From contig JAFABI010000090.1 in NCBI GenBank assembly GCA_023426125.1, positions 248,001 to 312,000 on the forward strand: a stretch of DNA of 64,000 nucleotides, written 5' to 3'. Positions 15,403-24,483 of the stretch are shown piece after piece; position 1 is the stretch's first letter, and each line of letters begins with the position of its first letter. Source of the stretch: Bacillota bacterium (GTDB taxonomy: Bacteria > Bacillota > Clostridia > Acetivibrionales > DTU013). The position numbers and the translations under genes were made by a program. The notes under the pieces are model-generated. The model worked only from the letters and a program-made list of their open reading frames with translations. It did not search any database and was not told the DNA's origin.

Positions 15403-16623
15403 ATGCAAAAAAGAACTATGTCTATGCTGGTAGTCCTTGCGATGGTTTTTGCTTTGGGTGCGTGCTCTTCGCAAACCAAAACCGGCCGCGAAAGTTCTGA
15501 CTCGTCAAACCAAAAAGCTGGTAGTGTGACAGACGGAGACAAGGTAACGGAGGGTAAAACCAATGAAGGAACTGCTTCGAAACGTGGCTTTAAAGTCGGT
15601 ATTATGGCACACTCGGTCACATATGGCGAGGAAAACTACCGTTATTCTATGAACAAGCAGAAGGAATATGGCTCTGACTATGTTATCGTAGATACGTACC
15701 CTGATAAGGCGGATCAGGAAACCGTTATCTCCAAGGTTTTGGCTATGGCGGCGGATCCCAATGTCAAAGTTATCATGTTTAACATTGCGGATGCCGGTAC
15801 GATTGCAGCTATCAATGCGCTGAAGGAAAAGAGATCGGATATCATAACTATTTGCGGCAATCCGGTTGAAGACATTGAACAGGTAGCTGCGGTTGCAGAT
15901 CTTGTACTCATGAAGGATCACAATAACCTTGCAAAAAACATGGTCATGGCAGCAGTTGCTGCAGGGTGCAAGACATTTGTTCACTATTCCTTCCCGCGTC
16001 ACATGTCCAGCCAGGTTGTTGCTTTGCGTGCTCAGGTATTCAAAGAGTCATGCAAGGAGAATGGCATCACCTATGTCGAAGCTACCGCTCCCGACCCGAA
16101 CAGTGATGCCGGCGTAGCTGGAACACAGCAGTTTATTCTTGAAGACGTTCCCGCTAAAGTTGAAGAGTACGGTGAGAATACCTGTTTCTTCGGTACTCAG
16201 GCTTCTATGTATGAGCCAATGATTAAGATGGCTGTAAAATCTCACGCTATGTTCTTCGGTCAGTCCGATCCCACTCCTATAGACGCTTATCCGGCGGCGC
16301 TTGGTATTAAGGTTCCCGAAAATAAGATTGGCGATATATCCTACATGCATGAACAGATTGCTGCCAAAGCTACAGAGCTTGGTATGAACAGCCGTTTGGG
16401 TGCATGGAACCAGTCTGTTATTAGCATGCTAATTAACTGTGGCTTTGATATCGGCTCTGCTTATGAACTAGGTGAAATATCCAAAGTTACTGATTTTGAT
16501 TACATCTCCAGCTTTATCAAGAACTTTGGCGGCGAAGGAACCACTGTTAATTATTATATCACAGCCAAAGGAACTCAAGTTGATAACGTCATCCTGTACT
16601 GCAGTGGTACCAGAATATACTGA
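15403..16623 (+). CDS. DUF3798 substrate-binding lipoprotein
   Basis: 406 residues. An N-terminal lipoprotein signal with lipobox ALGACSS (Cys near residue 21) is followed by a Ser/Thr/Lys-rich linker to about 60 and a DUF3798 domain: FKVGIMAHSVTYGEENYR, VKVIMFNIADAG, FVHYSFPRHMSS, LVLMKDHNNLAKNM. The layout is that of a type-I periplasmic-binding fold (two Rossmann-like lobes). It precedes a twin-domain ATPase and two permeases, so it is the binding component of an ABC importer. DUF3798 proteins have no assigned ligand that I know; the operon suggests a sugar acid. GGGGGAAAAAGAAG precedes the ATG. A perfect hairpin follows at 16649. Confidence 0.92.
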   Translation: MQKRTMSMLVVLAMVFALGACSSQTKTGRESSDSSNQKAGSVTDGDKVTEGKTNEGTASKRGFKVGIMAHSVTYGEENYRYSMNKQKEYGSDYVIVDTYPDKADQETVISKVLAMAADPNVKVIMFNIADAGTIAAINALKEKRSDIITICGNPVEDIEQVAAVADLVLMKDHNNLAKNMVMAAVAAGCKTFVHYSFPRHMSSQVVALRAQVFKESCKENGITYVEATAPDPNSDAGVAGTQQFILEDVPAKVEEYGENTCFFGTQASMYEPMIKMAVKSHAMFFGQSDPTPIDAYPAALGIKVPENKIGDISYMHEQIAAKATELGMNSRLGAWNQSVISMLINCGFDIGSAYELGEISKVTDFDYISSFIKNFGGEGTTVNYYITAKGTQVDNVILYCSGTRIY

Positions 16624-16648
16624 ACAAAAAATTAGTACAAGGTATTTG

Positions 16649-16680
16649 TCTGCATCCTGCAACAAAACGCAGGATGCAGA
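16649..16680 (+). terminator. 12-bp perfect hairpin between binding protein and ATPase genes
   Basis: TCTGCATCCTGC at 16649-16660 pairs perfectly with GCAGGATGCAGA at 16669-16680; the loop is AACAAAAC. No T-run follows, so it likely stabilises the binding-protein mRNA or partly attenuates downstream genes, as is usual in sugar ABC operons. Confidence 0.65.
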
Positions 16681-16791
16681 TAGCCTGATGCATTGTACAT
16701 TAAGTTCTGCTGTTTTTTGCCTGTCGAAGCAGATTGAAAATTACCTTTTTACCAAATGAAAAGCCAAAGCAAAGAGGAGCTGAAGGTAACT

Positions 16792-18399
16792 ATGGCTTGT
16801 GAATATATATTACAGATGCAAGGCATTCAAAAGGATTATGGCGGCAATAAGGTACTTAAGGGTATTGATTTGCAAGTGCGGCCTGGCGAGGTGCTTGCAT
16901 TGGTGGGGGAAAACGGTGCAGGTAAATCCACCCTTATGAACATTTTGTTTGGTATGCCCGTGATTCATACAACCGGAGGTTTTTTGGGAAAAATTATATT
17001 TAATGGGGAAGATGTTGTCATCAATTCGCCGCAACATGCCATGCAGCTTGGTATTGGCATGGTCCATCAGGAGTTTATGTTAATTCCTGGTTTCACAATT
17101 ACAGAAAATATTAAACTTAACCGTGAAAACTTAAAGCGAAATTTTGCCAGTAAAATATTTGGCAAGAATCTAATGTATCTGGATCTGGATTCAATGGGAG
17201 CGGATGCACGAGCTGCTTTAGGCAAAGTCGGCCTGGATATTAAGGAAAATGCTATTACAAGTGATTTACCGGTTGGATATATGCAGTTTGTAGAGATTGC
17301 CCGTGAAATTGATAAATACGGTATGAAGCTAATTGTTTTTGATGAACCCACCGCCGTTCTGACAGAATCTGAAGCAGACTGCCTGTTAAGCGTAATAAAG
17401 ACGATTACAGATATGGGAGTGGCGGTTATATTTATCAGTCATAAGCTTGAAGAGGTTATGCGTGTGTCCGATAAGATCTTTGTCATGCGCGATGGGGAAG
17501 GTGTTACCACGCTAAAGAAAACGGAAACGAATATGCTGCAAATCGCAGAGCAAATGGTTGGCCGCGGCATTGACGCTGCTACAATTGCGAAACCGCGTGA
17601 ATTCAGCGATGCGGATGTAGTGATGTCTATTCGTGATTTATACGTTTCATTACCCGGAGAACGTGTAAAAGGCGTTACTATAGATGTACGAAAAGGCGAA
17701 ATATTGGGAATCGGAGGCCTTGCCGGGCAAGGCAAGCTGGGGATCCTGAACGGTATTGCCGGTTTATATGAGTCTCATGGTGAAATCACTTACAAGGGCG
17801 AAAAAATTACGCTGAATACGCCGATGGATCCGTTAAATAAGGGTATTGCCTTTGTTTCAGAAGACCGCCGAGGTGTTGGCCTGCTTTTAGATTTAAGTAT
17901 AGAAAATAATATTGTTATGCCAGCGATGTCTGTAAAAAAGGATTTTCTAAAAAAAATAGGTCCGCTTACGCAGATTGATAAGAATAGAATCCATGAGCAA
18001 GCGCAAAAAATGATCAAGACTCTGAAAATAAAATGTGTGAACTCAAAGCAGCGGTCAGGCGCACTTAGCGGTGGTAACCAGCAAAAAGTATGTGTAGCCA
18101 AAGCACTTACACTTAATCCTGATATGCTGTTAGTATCCGAACCGACACGTGGTATTGATATAGGAGCAAAACAAGTGCTGCTTGACTACCTGGTCAAGTT
18201 GAACCGCGAACAGGGTATGACAATTATTATTGCATCCAGCGAGCTTCATGAGCTTCGTTCAGTTTGTGACCGCGTCGCCATTATCTTTGAGGGAAAAGTT
18301 GAAGCCATATTGGAGCCCTGCGCAAGCGAAATGGACTTTGGCCTGGCAATGTCCGGTGAGTATAAGAACCGACATATTGAAGAGGTGGCTGCAAAATGA
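16792..18399 (+). CDS. ABC transporter ATP-binding protein (twin ATPase, simple-sugar/nucleoside class)
   Basis: 535 residues with two ABC domains. Domain 1 has an intact Walker A (GENGAGKSTL) and Walker B (LIVFDEPTAVL). Domain 2 has a degenerate Walker A (GLAGQGKLG), a strong signature LSGGNQQKV and SEPTRGIDIGAK, where the usual Walker B Asp-Glu is Ser-Glu. This asymmetry is normal for MglA/RbsA/NupA-type ATPases. The ATG at 16792 has AGAGGAG 13 to 19 bases upstream; a longer start at 16756 lacks a ribosome site. The gene overlaps the next by ATGA. It powers the importer fed by the DUF3798 lipoprotein. Confidence 0.93.
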   Translation: MACEYILQMQGIQKDYGGNKVLKGIDLQVRPGEVLALVGENGAGKSTLMNILFGMPVIHTTGGFLGKIIFNGEDVVINSPQHAMQLGIGMVHQEFMLIPGFTITENIKLNRENLKRNFASKIFGKNLMYLDLDSMGADARAALGKVGLDIKENAITSDLPVGYMQFVEIAREIDKYGMKLIVFDEPTAVLTESEADCLLSVIKTITDMGVAVIFISHKLEEVMRVSDKIFVMRDGEGVTTLKKTETNMLQIAEQMVGRGIDAATIAKPREFSDADVVMSIRDLYVSLPGERVKGVTIDVRKGEILGIGGLAGQGKLGILNGIAGLYESHGEITYKGEKITLNTPMDPLNKGIAFVSEDRRGVGLLLDLSIENNIVMPAMSVKKDFLKKIGPLTQIDKNRIHEQAQKMIKTLKIKCVNSKQRSGALSGGNQQKVCVAKALTLNPDMLLVSEPTRGIDIGAKQVLLDYLVKLNREQGMTIIIASSELHELRSVCDRVAIIFEGKVEAILEPCASEMDFGLAMSGEYKNRHIEEVAAK

Positions 18400-19427
18400 G
18401 TATTAAAAGACTTGTGAATAGATTAGGGCTTCCACGATTAATCATTATTTGTTTTATATTTCTATTGTTGATCATGACATACATCCTGGACATGGATACA
18501 GAGTCCATATGCGGCGCTGCTCTTGTTCGTTTTGGTATGAATGCGGTATTAGTTCTTGCGATGGTTCCGCCGATTATTTCCGGCGTTGGCATGAACTTTT
18601 CTTCGCCAATCGCGATAGTCGCCGGTTTGCTTGGCGGTGCGCTCAGTTTGGAGTGGGGGCTTACGGGTATCACGGGTATTTTGGCCGCAATGGTAATAGG
18701 GGTTGTTCTTGGAGGATTTATTGGTTGGGCCTATTGCCAGCTTCTTAACAGGATCAAGGGAAGTGAATTGATGATCGGTACCTATGCCGGTTTCTCTGTT
18801 GTTTCTTTGATGTGTATCGTATGGCTGGCGCTTCCTTTCCAAAATGAGTCTGTCAGATGGCCCCAGGGCACAGGTCTTCGTACTATTGCAATGGTCGAAG
18901 GATACGAGAAGATTTTTGATAATTTTCTTTCCTTTTCAATTGGAAGATTTACTTTTCCAACAGGTCTGTTGCTGGTGGTTGGACTGTTTTGTCTGTTAAT
19001 GTGGCTATTCCTGAGGAGCCGTACCGGTATGATGATGAAGGCGGTAGGTATAAATCCGATGTTTGCAAAGTCTATCGGCGTTAAAGTCGATAAAATGCGC
19101 AGTCTGAGTATGGTTCTTTCAAGTTCTTTAAGTGCGATCGGGATCGTTATCTATGCCCAGAGCTACGGATTTTATCAATTTTATTCCGCGCCTTTGATGA
19201 TGGCATTTGCGGCCGTGGCTGCTATTTTGATTGGCGGAGCGACTCATAAGAGCGCAAGTGTACTCAACGTGGTTGTTGGTACGTTACTGTTCCAGGGGAT
19301 GCTCACATTCGCATTGCCGATTACCAATAATCTGCTGCCTAACAGCAGCATTTCAGAAATTGTGCGTATTATTGTCAGCAACGGGATTATACTATACGCT
19401 TTAACGAAGGCGGGTGAAAAGAAATGA
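18396..19427 (+). CDS. ABC transporter permease (BPD_transp_2 family), first
   Basis: 343 residues, about eight to ten membrane helices, of the ribose/galactose/nucleoside permease family. GIGMNFSSP-like wording is seen at GVGMNFSSPIAIVAGLLGGAL near 60-80, and the cytoplasmic loop FLRSRTGMMMKAVGINPMFAKSIG near 207-230 is the ATPase-contact region of the family. ATGA overlaps on both sides show tight coupling with the ATPase and the second permease. It builds half of the import channel. Confidence 0.92.
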   Translation: MSIKRLVNRLGLPRLIIICFIFLLLIMTYILDMDTESICGAALVRFGMNAVLVLAMVPPIISGVGMNFSSPIAIVAGLLGGALSLEWGLTGITGILAAMVIGVVLGGFIGWAYCQLLNRIKGSELMIGTYAGFSVVSLMCIVWLALPFQNESVRWPQGTGLRTIAMVEGYEKIFDNFLSFSIGRFTFPTGLLLVVGLFCLLMWLFLRSRTGMMMKAVGINPMFAKSIGVKVDKMRSLSMVLSSSLSAIGIVIYAQSYGFYQFYSAPLMMAFAAVAAILIGGATHKSASVLNVVVGTLLFQGMLTFALPITNNLLPNSSISEIVRIIVSNGIILYALTKAGEKK

Positions 19428-20698
19428 AATATGTGAAGGATTATATTCGCCGTTATCAGGTGACGATTGTTTTCTTCGTAATTTGCTGTATTGCTTATTA
19501 CTTTGCTTCGCAGCCTTTCAGCTATGTTCTAAGCGAGATCATGTCGAGACTGCAGCGAAATATCGTGCTTGTTCTCTCTTTGATTATTTCGGTTATTGCA
19601 GGTCTGGGGCTGAACTTCAGTATTGTTGTGGGAGCGATGGCTGCACAGGTTTCACTCATATGTGTAACCCATTGGGGTATACCCGGTATGAGCGGTATGC
19701 TTGTGTGTATGCTGATTGCTACGCCTATTGCGATATTTCTTGGCTGGCTTGTTGGCATGTTGTTCAATAAGACCAAGGGGCAGGAAATGATTACTGGCAT
19801 GATTGTCGCGTTTTTTGCTAATGGTGTTTATCAGTTCATCTTTCTGGTACTGGTTGGTACAGTGATACCTATGGCCGACGAGAATCTGATGATTCTTGGC
19901 GGCGTTGGTGTGAGAGATACCATAACGCTCAATGCCGATATGCAAAAGGTTGTGGATAAGCTTTTTTCAGTGACACTTAATAAAGTATTGCTTTACTTAG
20001 CCATCACTATAACACTCTATGCAATTTATCAAATATTTAAAATTGTATCCGGAGCAAAGAAAACAAATGTACAGCCCGGTATTAAGGCAATATTGAAGCC
20101 TTTAACCAAAGTTGCCGTTATTTTTGCGGTTTATGCGCTGACAATATTTGAACCCACCATAAGTTCAGCGGCTTCGTTTTGTGGAGTACCCGTTGTGACA
20201 TTTGCATTTGCGGCGCTGGTGGCTTTGTATTGTAAATTTCTTCTTAAAACCAAAATGGGACAGGATTTTCGCGCAATTGGCATGGAACGTACCGTTGCAG
20301 AAGCTGCAGGTATTGATATCAATAAAAAAAGAATCCTTGCTAACATCATGTCGACAGTTCTTGCGGCCTGGGGACAGTTGATCTTTGTTCAGAATACGAC
20401 CTCATTTTCAACCTATTCCAGCCATGAAAATGTTGGTATTTTTGCAATCGCCGCAATTTTGATCGGTGGTGCTTCAATCAAAAGAGCAACCATCAGTCAG
20501 GCCTGGATCGGTACGGTACTTTTTCATACACTATTTGTACTATCACCGCTTGCGGGTAAGAATCTGTTTAATGATCCCACCTATGGTGAGTACTTCCGTG
20601 TATTCGTGGCATATGCAGTCATCATTGTTGCTTTGGTTATGCACGCGATCCGCGAGGCAAAGGAACGTCGCCTTGAAAGTATGAGATTGGATAGTTAA
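19424..20698 (+). CDS. ABC transporter permease (BPD_transp_2 family), second
   Basis: 424 residues with about ten membrane helices. The family pattern is LGLNFSIVVGAMAAQ near 65-80 and the cytoplasmic loop KTKMGQDFRAIGMERTVAEAAGID near 278-300. It is longer than the first permease through an extra loop around 150-225. It overlaps the upstream permease by four bases. Two unlike permeases with one twin ATPase fit the NupP/NupQ- or BmpA-linked arrangement rather than a homodimeric ribose system. Confidence 0.92.
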   Translation: MKYVKDYIRRYQVTIVFFVICCIAYYFASQPFSYVLSEIMSRLQRNIVLVLSLIISVIAGLGLNFSIVVGAMAAQVSLICVTHWGIPGMSGMLVCMLIATPIAIFLGWLVGMLFNKTKGQEMITGMIVAFFANGVYQFIFLVLVGTVIPMADENLMILGGVGVRDTITLNADMQKVVDKLFSVTLNKVLLYLAITITLYAIYQIFKIVSGAKKTNVQPGIKAILKPLTKVAVIFAVYALTIFEPTISSAASFCGVPVVTFAFAALVALYCKFLLKTKMGQDFRAIGMERTVAEAAGIDINKKRILANIMSTVLAAWGQLIFVQNTTSFSTYSSHENVGIFAIAAILIGGASIKRATISQAWIGTVLFHTLFVLSPLAGKNLFNDPTYGEYFRVFVAYAVIIVALVMHAIREAKERRLESMRLDS

Positions 20699-20736
20699 CG
20701 GTTAAAACAGAAATTTGCTGAGGAATGGAGAATGGC

Positions 20737-21978
20737 ATGAAGGGGAGTGAAAGGCGCAGGTCATGGGTCATACTTTTGACGGTTTTTACAGCAGGCGTGG
20801 CGCTTGCATGGATGCAGAACAAGGTGATACCTCTGGTGTCAGTGTTTGTTGAAGCATATGATACCGATTTGAGTACGGTTGGCTGGCTTTCTAGCATATT
20901 TTGCGTAATGGGTGTGGTTACGGCCATTCCCGCTGCGATGATACTGATGAAAATCGGCCCCAAATATTGCGGTTTAATTGCTCTTGGCTCTGCGGCAATC
21001 GGCGCTGTGCTGGGAATATTTGCGGAGTCAATTGTTGTGATGATGATTAGCCGGGTAATCGAAGGCATTGGTGTCGGGATCATTTCAGTTGCAGCACCCA
21101 GCGTGATTTCCATGTGGTTTCCAGAGGAAAAACGCGGGCTTCCAATGGGCATTTGGGGTTCATGGCAAATGGTAGGGCAATCCCTGGTTTTTTTCCTCGC
21201 AGTGGATATTATGACCGGTTTCGGATGGAAAGGCATGTGGGGTACCGGAATTTTGCTTTGTGCCGCAGCTTTTATCCTTTATGCGGTAAAAGTGAAAAAA
21301 CCGCCTGAGGAGCATAATTATGCCAATATTGAAGCCAGCACAAAATTGGCCGGGGGGCTGAAGGCGCCATCGGTTTGGCTCATGGGCGCTGCGGGTTTTC
21401 TGTTTTGCTGCTGTTGTTTCGGATGGATAACGTGGATTGCGATATATTGGACGGACACTTTTTTAGTGAGTGAGGCTCAAATCAATCTTTACCTTGCGTA
21501 TATGTTTGTTTTAGAGATTCCACTGGTAATTGGCATTGGCTGGATGTTTGATAAGTTCCAATCCAAGCGAAAGCTGATGGGCTTTGTTGGAAGCCTGATA
21601 TATGCCGCACTGCTCTTAACGGGCTATATGCTGAAGAATGCTTCCTTCCTGATACCATACATAATTGCTTATCCGTTGTTTGAAGGTGTTGTTGCAACGT
21701 ATCTTTGGACAAGCACACCGCAGACGGTTTCCAATCCCAGAGATACAGGCACTGCACTTGCTGTTTTAGCAGCATGTATGAACCTGGGAAGCGTAATTGG
21801 GCCGCCGTTGATCGGAATTGTGATTGGTCGCTTTGGCTACGAAATAGCGGGATGGCCGCTTGCCGTCATGATGATTGCAGCGGCATTACTAGTTCTGATT
21901 ACAAAAATATATACTGTGAGCGGCGAAAAGAAGATTAATAACACACGACAAAATCATGAAGCGAAAATATGGAAGTAA
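20737..21978 (+). CDS. MFS transporter
   Basis: About 413 residues with twelve predicted helices. The loop between helices 2 and 3 (AMILMKIGPKYCG) and RVIEGIGVGIISVAAPSVISMWFPEEKRG have the major-facilitator look; the closest style is the CynX/NimT or oxalate/formate-like carriers for small anions. The start is uncertain: ATG 20737 has GGAG six bases upstream, ATG 20725 directly follows a GAGGA. It is the last gene of the operon, 38 bases after the second permease and before a terminator at 22006. It could export a fermentation acid or import a related substrate. Confidence 0.87.
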   Translation: MKGSERRRSWVILLTVFTAGVALAWMQNKVIPLVSVFVEAYDTDLSTVGWLSSIFCVMGVVTAIPAAMILMKIGPKYCGLIALGSAAIGAVLGIFAESIVVMMISRVIEGIGVGIISVAAPSVISMWFPEEKRGLPMGIWGSWQMVGQSLVFFLAVDIMTGFGWKGMWGTGILLCAAAFILYAVKVKKPPEEHNYANIEASTKLAGGLKAPSVWLMGAAGFLFCCCCFGWITWIAIYWTDTFLVSEAQINLYLAYMFVLEIPLVIGIGWMFDKFQSKRKLMGFVGSLIYAALLLTGYMLKNASFLIPYIIAYPLFEGVVATYLWTSTPQTVSNPRDTGTALAVLAACMNLGSVIGPPLIGIVIGRFGYEIAGWPLAVMMIAAALLVLITKIYTVSGEKKINNTRQNHEAKIWK

Positions 21979-22005
21979 GACAAGTAAGCATCTGGCTAAA
22001 AGGTG

Positions 22006-22031
22006 AAAAGATTGCGTGGCAATCTTTTTTC
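22006..22031 (+). terminator. Terminator of the sugar-acid operon
   Basis: AAAAGATTGC at 22006-22015 pairs with GCAATCTTTT at 22019-22028 around GTG, followed by a T-rich run. It marks the end of the long plus-strand unit. Confidence 0.8.
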
Positions 22032-22268
22032 TTTTTGTGAAACAATATGGGCTCGTGATTCTGCCGTGTAGTTAATAGATATCTTGTTGACAATCAAAAG
22101 AAAAATGGCATACCAAGGTGGTCTGAAATCGGATTTTTGAGGTGATGCAATGGGCCATGATGAAGTGCGCCAGCAATTGCGGGAATTTACTGCCGTCTTT
22201 CTGCACCATCGTCATCCCATGGCTCCACAGGCGGATCGCAATAAATGTTGAAGCCGCCATGTGTTCAT

Positions 22269-22607
22269 AGATCAATACAGACGATTATCTACCTGCCATA
22301 CTTTATCTCCTGGGTACTGATGGCAGGCATTATCATTGATATACTTTCGCCATCTGGAGGAATTGTGAACCTTCTTCTCAATACTTTGGGCATCAAGTCG
22401 GTATTTTTCCTGGGAAGCGATAAATGGTTCCCTTCTGTGATCATAGCAACCAATGTCTGGAAGGAGCTTGGCTGGAGTACCATTATATACATGACAGCTC
22501 TTGCCGGGGTTGATCCGACACTCTATGAAGCCGGTATTATGGACGGAGCCGGACGCTGGAAACAAACAATTCATACAGGTATTATTCTGGGAAGCGTGAA
22601 AGGATAA
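22269..22607 (+). pseudogene. Fused remnant of Lpl-type sugar permeases (LplB middle joined to LplC tail)
   Basis: The frame reads SIQTIIYLPYFISWV through WKELGWSTIIYMTALAGVDP and YEAGIMDGAGRWKQTI, which is the central part with the EAA loop of an LplB/YtcP-type permease (compare the intact gene at 55052). It then runs directly into HTGIILGSVKG and a stop. GIILGSVKG is the typical C-terminal tail of the partner LplC/YtcP-type permease (compare GMTLGSLKG ending the gene at 54108). The N-terminal third of LplB and nearly all of LplC are missing. This looks like the scar of a deletion that fused two adjacent permease genes in frame; it cannot make a working channel. Confidence 0.75.
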
Positions 22608-22702
22608 GGAATTCTCTATCGGTGATCCCATCCGAAGCTCTCTTTAATGACTATAACGCGCTGGAGACAGCTTTCTTTGCAGAAATCCGTTCGTTGGCAT
22701 GA

Positions 22703-22879
22703 GTACGCAGGTATCCGCGGCAGTACCCGGCGCCCACCTGCGTAGTTGAGTTCCTTTTGGGTCGATATTCTGCGAGCACCGATGACAACGAAATTCATGG
22801 AGAACTTGAAGCCGTTGAGAAGCAGCTCAATGGCCGGACTGTACGGACAGGTGAAGAAGGGATTCAATTTGATAATTAA
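22703..22879 (+). pseudogene. Fragment of a BrxL/Lon-like BREX protein
   Basis: The frame from 22703 to the stop at 22877-22879 reads QYPAPTCVVEFLLGRYSAST, then DDNEIHGELEAV and NGRTVRTGEEG. The pattern VxEfLLGxYxAS, D-D/E, I, L, V with VR.(D/G)E matches the N-terminal domain of BrxL/Lon-related proteins of BREX phage-defence systems (PVYVLEYLLGMYCASDDEE in the family as I know it). Only about 58 of several hundred residues remain, with a stop just upstream at 22700 and no other BREX gene in the window. It is a remnant only. Confidence 0.6.
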
Positions 22880-22987
22880 CGCCTCTATTTGATATTTGTG
22901 TGGTGACAGTATAGTATTAATTAACAGAAGATTAATAATCTTCTCCAATGAATACTGGCTTGAAAACAGCAAATTTAGGAGGCATAT

Positions 22988-24471
22988 ATGTACAAGGTTC
23001 TGATAGTTGAAGATGAGATGCTTGTCAGAGTGGGCCTTAAAAATTCTGTAGACTGGGCAAAATTCAATATGGTGGTGGTTGCCGATGTAGCTGACGGAAT
23101 GACTGCACTATCTATTTATCAAAGGGAGAAGCCGGATCTTATAATTACGGATATTAAAATGCCCAAAATGAGTGGGATGGAGCTGATCTCAAAAATAAGG
23201 GAAGATGATAAGCAGACCAGGATAGTAATACTTTCCTGCCTTGAGGAGTTTGAGCTGGCAAGGAAGGCAATGTCCTTAGGAGTAACGGAATACATTCTCA
23301 AGCTTACCATGACGAATGATGATATGGATAAGATTCTTGAAAAAGTTAAAACGGAGCTTGTCATGCAGGCAGACGGACAAATAGCTAAAAAAGCTGTCGC
23401 GCATAGTGACGACACAGAAAAAGATGGAGTTTTGAAGGATTTCCTTTTTTATGGTTTATACAGCAGTGAAGAATTCGGAGCCTATGTCAGGAAAAAGGGG
23501 TTGAGAATATTTCAAGAAGGCTTGCTGCTTGCAATCATGGAAATTGACCATTATGAAAGACTGGTTTTGTTGCTAAAGGATGAAAAGGGTCATCTGATAC
23601 AGCGTACGATATTGAATGCTCTGAATGAGATACTTGACAGGCGGGGAGCGGGAGAGGCTTTTTCCGAAAGCAATAACAGGTACATCCTTATTTTGAATTT
23701 CAAAGGAATAATAAGTGAGAGCTTAAGACATCAAGAGATTAAAGCGCTTATGGACAACATCCGTGATTCCATGAAGGTGTATTTTAATATGGAGACAAGC
23801 ATTGGTACAAGTAGCGCCCAGGATGGCTACGGCTCATTGAAAGATATGTATATCTGTATATCCAAGCAGTAAAAGCACTTGAGTGTAAATTTTACTCCGG
23901 CAATAGTATTTATGTATATGGCAGTTTAGAACCTGTAAGCTCTTTAATTTCCTGCAAAAAGTGTGCAATACTTGCATATCCCGGAGAAAACGGGATAAAT
24001 GATGATTTATTTGTTAAGGAATATGAAAAAAAGGTACATTGTGTATTTGAGGCAATAACGGAAGACAAGGTGCAGGTACAGGAGTTATTTTGTGATTTCG
24101 TATGCTGGATTGCTGAAAAAATGCATGTATTGCATTTGGACACCACTGACAAAATTATTGATTCCTGCATACATATAAAGAACAGCAACAGCTTTGGAGA
24201 AATAGTCGATATTGTAGGAGATTTTTTTAAATTTATAAAAGGTCTATATTTTGAAAAAAAGTCATTCAGCAGGGAGATATCCGCAGCGCTTCTGTTTATT
24301 GAAGCCAATTATTCCAAAGAGCTGTCGCTCATGGAAATTGCCGGACATGTAAATTTGAGCAGCGGCTATTTTAGCAGCCTTTTTAAAAAGGAACTTGGCC
24401 TTAGCATGAGAAGCGGATTGGGATTTTCCAATCCGCTTTTCGGATATGTATATAATTTACTTAAAAGCTAA
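22988..24471 (+). pseudogene. Broken YesN-family response regulator (frameshift and lost C-terminus)
   Basis: The first 294 residues are a good YesN receiver and linker: MYKVLIVEDE, phospho-acceptor Asp55 in ITDIKMPKMSG. At about 23850-23870 the frame stops after KDMYICISKQ, while the next frame continues the family text as YIQAVKALECKFYSGNS without a start codon. That second frame reaches the first AraC helix-turn-helix (ELSLMEIAGHVNLSSGYFSS) and then breaks at KKELGLSMRSGL, losing the second DNA-binding helix-turn-helix. AGGAGG stands before the ATG, so it may still be transcribed. Two independent lesions show decay. Confidence 0.85.
24411..24441 (+). terminator. Hairpin at the end of the broken YesN gene
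   Basis: AAGCGGATTGG at 24411-24421 pairs perfectly with CCAATCCGCTT at 24428-24438, followed by TTTTC. It lies exactly where the AraC homology stops, so sequence from beyond a former terminator may have been joined to the truncated gene. Confidence 0.55.
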
Positions 24472-24483
24472 TTCGGAGGTATT

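Noticed and set aside
22072..22268. Possible transposase or other gene fragment between the operon terminator and the permease remnant
   Set aside because: Minus-strand frames give short protein-like text (GGFNIYCDPPVEPWDDDG), but I could not match it to a family, so no feature was claimed.
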